64,000 nt of DNA from the NCBI GenBank assembly GCA_025141835.1, contig CP081102.1, forward strand, positions 1,302,001-1,366,000, given 5' to 3'. Positions 59,013 to 64,000 of this stretch are shown one piece after another (within the stretch, counting starts at the first letter, position 1; each line of letters opens with the position of its first letter). The stretch comes from Rhodobacteraceae bacterium M385 (GTDB taxonomy: Bacteria > Pseudomonadota > Alphaproteobacteria > Rhodobacterales > Rhodobacteraceae). Below the pieces are notes generated by a model. It saw only the letters and a list, made by a program, of their open reading frames with translations, searched no databases and was not told the origin of the DNA. Position numbers and translations under genes: made by a program.

Positions 59013-59996
59013 ATGAAGAAATTCAATGCGCTGATGGCCTCTGCTGCCGTTGCAATGACCGGTTTCGGGGCGGGCGAAGCCTTGGCCGATGAATTCCGCC
59101 TTGGCCTGATCACACCGCCTACCCACGTTTGGACGCTGGCCGCTGAAGACTTTGGTGCGGCGCTTGCCGAAGCCTCGGGCGATGCCCACAGCGTCACGGT
59201 TTTCCCCGCCCGCCAGTTGGGCAACGAGGCCGAGATGCTGCAACAATTGCAGACCGGTGCCTTGGACATGGCGTTCATGACGGTTGCAGAAGTTTCCAAC
59301 CGCGCGGTTGAATTCGGGGCGTTTTACGCGCCCTATCTGGCTACCGATATTGAACATGCGGCGGCGATCCTTCGCTCTGACACAGCGACGGCGATGCTCG
59401 ATACATTGCCCGGTACCGTGGGTGTCGTTGGCCTTGGTTTCGGCAGCGCCGGAATGCGCCAAATTGTAACTAACGGCGGTGTCACCGATGCAGCTGGTCT
59501 GGACGGCCAGAAGATCCGCATCACCCCGTTCCAAGCCAACTTGGACTTCTACAACGCTATTGGCGCGGCCCCCACACCCATGCCTTTGCCTGCCGTGTTT
59601 GACGCGCTGGCCAACGGTCAGGTTGACGGGATCGACATGGACGCCGAGCTGATCTGGGCGCTCAACTACTACGAGCACGCCGACACGATGATCGAAACCA
59701 ACCACATGATGTTCCCGATGGTCGCTTTGGTCTCGGGCCGTGTTTGGGCCGGTCTTTCCGAGGAAGATCACGCGATGATCGCCGAGTTGATGGGCGCCGC
59801 CGTCGACAGCACGATCGACACCTACGTCGAGCGTGACGGCCCATGGTTGGAGCAGATCCGTGGCACAGGCATCACCTACATTGAAGCCGGTCCAGAGTTC
59901 TTCGGTGACGCGATCGCCGAATGGAACGGCATCTGGGAAGAACGCGCCGGAGAGGCACTCTCCAACCTGCGTGCAGCGGCGGCTGAGCTGGAATAA
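59013..59996 (+). CDS. dctP: TRAP transporter substrate-binding protein (DctP family)
   Basis: A 327-residue periplasmic protein with a Sec signal (residues 1-25, ending EALA). The DctP pattern is visible in FRLGLITPPTHVWTLAAEDF, FPARQLGNEAEMLQQLQTGALDMAF and DGQKIRITPFQANLDFYNAIGAAPTPMP, where the arginine of KIRI normally clamps a carboxylate. A carboxylated ligand is therefore likely, for instance an aromatic or heterocyclic acid processed by the neighbouring enzymes; this is inferred. It is followed by a strong stem-loop and then the two membrane genes. Confidence 0.92.
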   Translation: MKKFNALMASAAVAMTGFGAGEALADEFRLGLITPPTHVWTLAAEDFGAALAEASGDAHSVTVFPARQLGNEAEMLQQLQTGALDMAFMTVAEVSNRAVEFGAFYAPYLATDIEHAAAILRSDTATAMLDTLPGTVGVVGLGFGSAGMRQIVTNGGVTDAAGLDGQKIRITPFQANLDFYNAIGAAPTPMPLPAVFDALANGQVDGIDMDAELIWALNYYEHADTMIETNHMMFPMVALVSGRVWAGLSEEDHAMIAELMGAAVDSTIDTYVERDGPWLEQIRGTGITYIEAGPEFFGDAIAEWNGIWEERAGEALSNLRAAAAELE

Positions 59997-60020
59997 TCCG
60001 GAAATACCATAATATTGAAC

Positions 60021-60047
60021 GGCGCGCGGGCGAATATTCCGCGCGCC
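60021..60047. terminator. Stem-loop after the TRAP binding protein
   Basis: A perfect 9-bp stem GGCGCGCGG / CCGCGCGCC with a 9-base AT-rich loop, followed by TTCCTTT. It is likely a partial terminator or 3' stabiliser that favours binding-protein synthesis over the membrane subunits. Confidence 0.7.
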
Positions 60048-60071
60048 TTCCTTTAGACTAAAGGCGCTGTG

Positions 60072-60620
60072 ATGCTGCACAAGATATCTGCCAAATGGGC
60101 GCAGGCGGAGATGATTGCTTCGGCCGTTCTGGCCGTCGGCGTGACGTTGCTAATTTTGCTGAACGTTGTGACCCGTAGCATGAACAACGCCTTGTTCTGG
60201 GTGGATGAGGCGGCGATTTACACGATGGTTTGGATGACCTTCCTTGGCGCCTCTGCCGCCATCCACTACCGCCAACAAGTCGCCATTACGATCCTGACCG
60301 ATGTGCTGCCCACGGGCTTGCAACGGGTGGCCGCGAAGCTGGTGGATTTGGCGATATTCGTCTTCGCCTGTGCGATGCTCTACTTTTGCTGGCGCTGGTA
60401 TCTGCCGTTGGAGATCGCGGGCATGGGCTTTGATACGATGGCCTTCCAGGGCGCTACTTTCAACTTTATCTACGCCGAGCCAACATCGACAATCGGCATC
60501 CCGAAATGGATCATCTGGCTGGTTATGCCGCTGTTTTCCTTAGGGGTTTTCATCCACGCCTTAGCGCATCTTTTGAATTTCTCTGAACTTGAATCCGAGA
60601 AAGCGGCGGTTTCCACATGA
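60072..60620 (+). CDS. dctQ: TRAP transporter small permease (DctQ family)
   Basis: About 182 residues with four hydrophobic helices. The DctQ features are the second-helix region FWVDEAAIYTMVWMTFLGAS and the following HYRQQVAITILTDVLP. It forms a complex with the large permease. The ATG at 60072 is directly preceded by an in-frame GTG; AAAGGCG lies upstream. Its stop overlaps the DctM start (ATGA). Confidence 0.9.
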   Translation: MLHKISAKWAQAEMIASAVLAVGVTLLILLNVVTRSMNNALFWVDEAAIYTMVWMTFLGASAAIHYRQQVAITILTDVLPTGLQRVAAKLVDLAIFVFACAMLYFCWRWYLPLEIAGMGFDTMAFQGATFNFIYAEPTSTIGIPKWIIWLVMPLFSLGVFIHALAHLLNFSELESEKAAVST

Positions 60621-61879
60621 CCCCTTTTGTCTTCTTCGCCAAACTTCTCTTGGCCGTTCCCGTCGCCATTGTCCTTTCGTTAACCGCGATCTGGTACATC
60701 TGGGAAAGCGACAACACGATCCTGTATGAAAGCTTCGCGCAGCGCATGTTCTCGGGGATCGAAAGCTATGGTTTGCTGGCGATCCCGCTGTTTATGCTGA
60801 CCGGAGAGCTGATGAATGAAGGCGGCATGACGCGCCGTTTGATTAACGCGGCCCGTGTCTTTGTCGGCGGCTTTCGTGGCGGTTTGGCCTATATCAACCT
60901 GCTTGCCAATATGTTCATGGCGGCCATCGTCGGGTCTGCGGCGGCTCAAATCGCGGTCATGTCCCGCGCCATGGTCCCCGCGATGGAGAAAGAGGGTTAT
61001 GACCGAGGTTTCGCCGCTGCCACGACGGCGGCAGGCGGGCTTCTTGCGCCAGTGATCCCGCCGTCGATGCTGTTTGTAATTTACGGCGTTTTGGCACAAA
61101 TCCCCATTGGTGATATGTTCCTTGCGGGCATCATTCCGGGCCTGATCCTGTCGGTTTGCTTTGCGTTGGTCATCGCTTTGATCGGCCTTTGGCAGCAGTT
61201 CCCCAAAGGGGAATGGTTAACGGCCCGAGAGGCAGGGCGCGCGCTGACCTATGCATTGCCCGCGATGCTTATCCCGGCGGCGATTATCGGCGGTATCATT
61301 GGCGGCATTGCGACGCCGACGGAATCTGCGGCTGTCGCCTCGGTGGTGGCATTTTTATTAGGCTGGCTGCTGTACCGAGAGTTGAAGCCCGAAAAGCTGT
61401 TCGAAATGTTCAAGCGGACGGCGCTGAATGCTTCTCTTATCATCTTCATGATTGCGGCGGCGAACGTCTTTGGATGGGTCATCATCTACGAAGCGCTGCC
61501 GCAGCGATTGGCCGAATTTATCACCACGATTACCGAGAATCCGTTCTTGTTCTTGCTGATCGTTAACCTTGTTTTGCTGTTCGTAGGGATGCTGATCGAC
61601 GGTATCGCCGCCATCATTCTGGTGACGCCGATCCTGCTGCCGATTGCGATCGAAAGCTATGGGATCAGCCCGTACCAGTTTGGCGTGGTGATCTCGCTTA
61701 ACCTTGTTTTGGGCCTGCTGACGCCGCCCGTGGGCGTTGGCCTCTACATCGCCAGCGCCATGTCCGAGACTCCGACGGGCCGCATCTTGAAGGCACTTTG
61801 GCCGTTCCTTTTGGCTGTGACCGTTGTGCTGATTTTGCTCAGCTATTTCCCGGCGCTGTCCACTGCGTTGATCGACTGA
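60617..61879 (+). CDS. dctM: TRAP transporter large permease (DctM family)
   Basis: A 420-residue protein with about twelve hydrophobic segments. Family motifs are LLAIPLFMLTGELMNEGGMT (residues 52-71), ATTAAGGLLAPVIPPSMLFVIYGV and NLVLGLLTPPVGVGLYIAS. It uses the sodium gradient to import the ligand delivered by DctP. It ends 8 bases before the end of the convergent LysR gene, so there is no room for an independent terminator. Confidence 0.93.
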   Translation: MTPFVFFAKLLLAVPVAIVLSLTAIWYIWESDNTILYESFAQRMFSGIESYGLLAIPLFMLTGELMNEGGMTRRLINAARVFVGGFRGGLAYINLLANMFMAAIVGSAAAQIAVMSRAMVPAMEKEGYDRGFAAATTAAGGLLAPVIPPSMLFVIYGVLAQIPIGDMFLAGIIPGLILSVCFALVIALIGLWQQFPKGEWLTAREAGRALTYALPAMLIPAAIIGGIIGGIATPTESAAVASVVAFLLGWLLYRELKPEKLFEMFKRTALNASLIIFMIAAANVFGWVIIYEALPQRLAEFITTITENPFLFLLIVNLVLLFVGMLIDGIAAIILVTPILLPIAIESYGISPYQFGVVISLNLVLGLLTPPVGVGLYIASAMSETPTGRILKALWPFLLAVTVVLILLSYFPALSTALID

Positions 61880-61887
61880 ATGCGCGC

Positions 61888-62829
61888 CTAAGTGGCCGCC
61901 GCTTCGGCCTGAAGGGCATCCAGAAACACCATCGCGGCGGGGGACAATTGCCCTTCGCCGCGGTGGGTGACGCCGACGGGGCCAAAGCTGAACGGCAACT
62001 TGTGATCGGGCTCCACCAGAAGGCCCGAGGTGAGATCAGGGACCGCAACCTGGCGCGGGACGACGCCAATCAGTTTTCCCAACCCAAGCAAGGCGCGGTT
62101 CGTCAGATAGTTAACACTTTCGACCACAAGGGGCGGCTGGTACTGCGCGGCGTCCATGAAAACCTCATCAATCTGGCGGCGAAGGGTGGTTTCGGGCGGC
62201 GGTAGTATCCAGCCGAAAGGGCGTAGATCATCGAACTGAAGTGACATTTGCCCCGCAAGGGGATGCGCTTTTCCGACCAAAAGGGCGATGTCCTCGTCGA
62301 TCAGCGGTAGCTGGTGCAGGTCACGTCGATGGCGATGGGTGGGCAGCCGACCTACGACCATGTCGATCTCGCCGGTTTTAACCTTGGGCATCAACACCTC
62401 GTTGGTGCCCTCGATCACCTTAAAGGCAACGTTGGGGCGCGTTTCCAGCACCCTTCCAATGGCACCGGGCACCAACCGGGCGGCCCCGGCGACAAGGGTT
62501 CCCACGGTGACGCGGCCGGTTGCGCCCTCGGTCAAATCCTCCAACTCCTGCGCGGCTGTGCCGAGTTGCGCGAAGATCAACTGCGCGTGCCGAATTAAGG
62601 CTGCTCCGTGGGGTGTCGGGATGACACCTCGGTTCGTTCGGTCAAACAAACGGACGTCGAAATCTGCTTCTAGATCCTTGATCAGCTTGGTGGCGGCAGG
62701 CTGCGAAATGTTAAGGGATTGTGCCGCATAGAGAATGTTCTGGTGCTTCCCCGCCGCCACCAGCAGACGCAATTGGCGCAATTTCAGGCGGCTGACGGCT
62801 CGGTCGAAGAGGGCGGAATTGCTGGCCAT
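61888..62829 (-). CDS. LysR-family transcriptional regulator
   Basis: About 313 residues from ATG 62829 (MASNSALFDRAVSRLKLRQL). The helix-turn-helix is LKLRQLRLLVAAGKHQNILY with AAQSLNISQPAATKLIKDLE, followed by a LysR substrate domain (GRVTVGTLVAGAARLVPGAI). The start with 'LKLRQL' and the IxQPAATK-type recognition helix resemble the GbpR/CbbR-like branch that senses aromatic or sugar acids. It begins one base after the stop of the aspartate-dehydrogenase-like gene, so the two are co-transcribed, away from the molybdenum hydroxylase gene at 63719. Confidence 0.9.
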   Translation of the reverse strand: MASNSALFDRAVSRLKLRQLRLLVAAGKHQNILYAAQSLNISQPAATKLIKDLEADFDVRLFDRTNRGVIPTPHGAALIRHAQLIFAQLGTAAQELEDLTEGATGRVTVGTLVAGAARLVPGAIGRVLETRPNVAFKVIEGTNEVLMPKVKTGEIDMVVGRLPTHRHRRDLHQLPLIDEDIALLVGKAHPLAGQMSLQFDDLRPFGWILPPPETTLRRQIDEVFMDAAQYQPPLVVESVNYLTNRALLGLGKLIGVVPRQVAVPDLTSGLLVEPDHKLPFSFGPVGVTHRGEGQLSPAAMVFLDALQAEAAAT

Positions 62830-62830
62830 G

Positions 62831-63592
62831 TCACAGGAACCTAACGGGCGCGGAAGCCTGTTGCAGCGCGGACACCGCCGACATCGCTGCCAAGGCGGAG
62901 GACCGTGGATTATCTGGCAGGCTGTTACCGGTAATTGTGAAATGCGCCTGACCAAATGCGCCGACAGCATTGATTTCGTGTGTATTTCCTGTGGCTTTTG
63001 GATCCGCGATCAGTGCTACCTCTGTGGCGTCAAACCCGATGCCGGCAAGGGCCACAGCGGCAGCAACATTGGCATTTTTGGGATACCGGAGCGCCGCGTC
63101 ACGGGCAGAGCCTTCGAAGTGGACGGCGGCATCGGCGACAGTGTCGAGGTCCAAGACCTCCTCTGCCATTGATCCACGCCACCCGGCGGGCGGCTTGCGC
63201 CCGGTGTAGGTGACCTTGGTTAATCCGCCGACACGGGCGGCGCGCAAGGCGTCCAATGCGCCGATGGCTCCGCTGGCCAGATGCAGGGTGGCTTGGCCCG
63301 CCTCGGCGGCTTGGGTCAGCGACCTCGCCAGCGCGTCATCGGCCAATGCGCCAAGGGACAGCGTCAACACGTTGATGCCCCGCGAAAGGGCCTTCGCGCC
63401 ATGGGCGGCCAACCCTTCGTGGCCCGCGCAGTCGATCAGCAGGTCTACCGGGGGCAGGTCAGCTACGTCCGTTACCGCGCCTGTCTGCGGGCTCCGCAGA
63501 ACACGAGCGACCAGCGCCATCCCCGGTGTGGCCGCGATATGCGTCGTGATATATCCGGCGATTGCGCCCTTTCCGATAACCGCCACTTGCAT
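62831..63592 (-). CDS. Aspartate-dehydrogenase-like oxidoreductase
   Basis: A 253-residue protein of the AspDH/NadX family: Rossmann start VAVIGKGAIAGYITTHI, then DLLIDCAGHEGLAAHGAKAL, LHLASGAIGALDALRAA and VTYTGRKPPAGW. The conserved histidine is in NTHEINAVG. AspDH converts L-aspartate and NAD(P) to iminosuccinate, normally for NAD synthesis. Here it sits between a molybdenum hydroxylase and LysR in a catabolic locus, so it may act on aspartate or a related amino acid released from an N-containing substrate. The start has a fair ribosome site and diverges from the hydroxylase gene. Confidence 0.85.
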   Translation of the reverse strand: MQVAVIGKGAIAGYITTHIAATPGMALVARVLRSPQTGAVTDVADLPPVDLLIDCAGHEGLAAHGAKALSRGINVLTLSLGALADDALARSLTQAAEAGQATLHLASGAIGALDALRAARVGGLTKVTYTGRKPPAGWRGSMAEEVLDLDTVADAAVHFEGSARDAALRYPKNANVAAAVALAGIGFDATEVALIADPKATGNTHEINAVGAFGQAHFTITGNSLPDNPRSSALAAMSAVSALQQASAPVRFL

Positions 63593-63718
63593 CTGATGCG
63601 TCCTTCTTGGATATATAAAAACTGTAGCATCAAAAAGTTCTGCTACCCGGATAAGTTATACCCACTGTGCCTTAATACGATTTCGGAATTCAAGCGCTTC
63701 GTGGTTAATTTTCCCCAC
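63593..63718. promoter_or_regulatory. Divergent promoter region of AspDH-like and molybdenum hydroxylase genes
   Basis: 126 bases, AT-rich at 63617-63650 and 63700-63715. It should contain promoters for both directions and probably a LysR site; no convincing boxes can be named. The hydroxylase start lacks a good ribosome-binding site. Confidence 0.4.
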
Positions 63719-64000
63719 ATGTTAGACAGAACCGCACATGTTATTGGGGCCTCGCCCGTAGACCGCCGCGCTGCCATTCGGCTGCGCGGGGAAGGGCTGT
63801 TTGTGGGCGATGTGGCGCTGACAAACCCGCTTCATCTTGCGTTCGCCCGTGCCACGGAACCCGAGGGGGCGCTTGCGCCGATCGAGACGGAAGATGCGTT
63901 GGCTGTGCCCGGCGTCGTTTCGGTGCACTTGGGCTCAGACGTGGCGCATTTGTGCGCGTTGTCCGTTAACCCGGTCATTCCGATGCGCGCGACCCCGGCC
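63719..64000 (+). CDS. Xanthine-dehydrogenase-family molybdenum hydroxylase, large subunit (N-terminal part)
   Basis: 94 codons are visible before the window ends. The N-terminus follows the large-subunit pattern: RRAAIRLRGEGLFVGDVALT then LHLAFARATEPEGALAPIET, and the AVPGVVSVHLGSDV block that corresponds to the 'PGVxxVxTGxD' segment. These enzymes hydroxylate N-heterocycles, aldehydes or purines at a molybdenum-cytosine-dinucleotide cofactor. It diverges from the AspDH-like gene. The small 2Fe-2S and FAD subunits, if present, are beyond the right edge. The ATG at 63719 has no clear Shine-Dalgarno, so another start is possible. Confidence 0.75.
   Translation, partial: MLDRTAHVIGASPVDRRAAIRLRGEGLFVGDVALTNPLHLAFARATEPEGALAPIETEDALAVPGVVSVHLGSDVAHLCALSVNPVIPMRATPA

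Noticed and set aside
1..64000. tRNA, rRNA, insertion sequence or prophage signals
   Set aside because: No cloverleaf-like or rRNA segments, transposase motifs, terminal inverted repeats or phage genes were recognised. Small non-coding RNAs cannot be excluded by eye.

Overview
The window looks like a chromosomal segment of a marine-type alphaproteobacterium of the Rhodobacterales (Roseobacter group). The reasons are the gene content, meaning homogentisate, inositol and sulfonate catabolism, a SoeABC-like sulfite dehydrogenase and several ABC and TRAP importers, together with the moderately high GC and the intergenic motifs. It is dense with catabolic genes. I see no rRNA, tRNA, CRISPR array, phage or insertion sequence.

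Layout. (1) 1-7963: a minus-strand group (cupin regulator, peptide-type binding protein, M24 peptidase, start of a nucleoside hydrolase) diverges from a plus-strand DppBCDF-type importer ending in a GAF protein. (2) 8360-13303: an exopolysaccharide tyrosine autokinase facing manB and manC. (3) 13400-16609: a very long reductive dehalogenase fused to its own NAD(P)H reductase and 2Fe-2S ferredoxin, divergent from a spermidine-synthase-like methyltransferase-fold gene. (4) 17706-23040: a five-gene branched-chain-amino-acid-type ABC importer. (5) 23238-28364: a LacI regulator divergent from an HpsN-like dehydrogenase, a truncated short-chain dehydrogenase, a zinc alcohol dehydrogenase and the two sulfopyruvate decarboxylase subunits. 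This is a probable C3-sulfonate (DHPS/sulfolactate) route.

(6) 28434-40532: a myo-inositol regulon (iolJ-type aldolase, iolB, iolC, iolD; two Gfo/Idh dehydrogenases and iolE; LacI; three-gene inositol-type ABC importer). Two identical 16-bp palindromes lie in its two divergent promoter regions. (7) 40609-47416: homogentisate catabolism (hmgA, maiA, fahA) with a flavin monooxygenase, a DUF2783 protein, a degenerate metallo-beta-lactamase-fold protein and a 49-residue membrane peptide. (8) 47625-50017: a 7TM sensor kinase and a small HTH protein. (9) 50095-54637: a cytoplasmic molybdoenzyme complex, best read as SoeABC, which would oxidise the sulfite released by sulfonate breakdown.

(10) 54780-64000: an IclR regulator divergent from a Rieske oxygenase, a glutamine-synthetase-like ligase, 3-hydroxyanthranilate 3,4-dioxygenase and a TRAP importer, followed by LysR, an aspartate-dehydrogenase-like enzyme and the start of a molybdenum hydroxylase. 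I do not recognise this combination as a described pathway. It is the best candidate here for an undescribed catabolic system, probably for an aminated aromatic compound or N-heterocycle. The fused dehalogenase is the most striking single gene.

All functions are inferred by reading translated sequence and motifs; no database search was possible.
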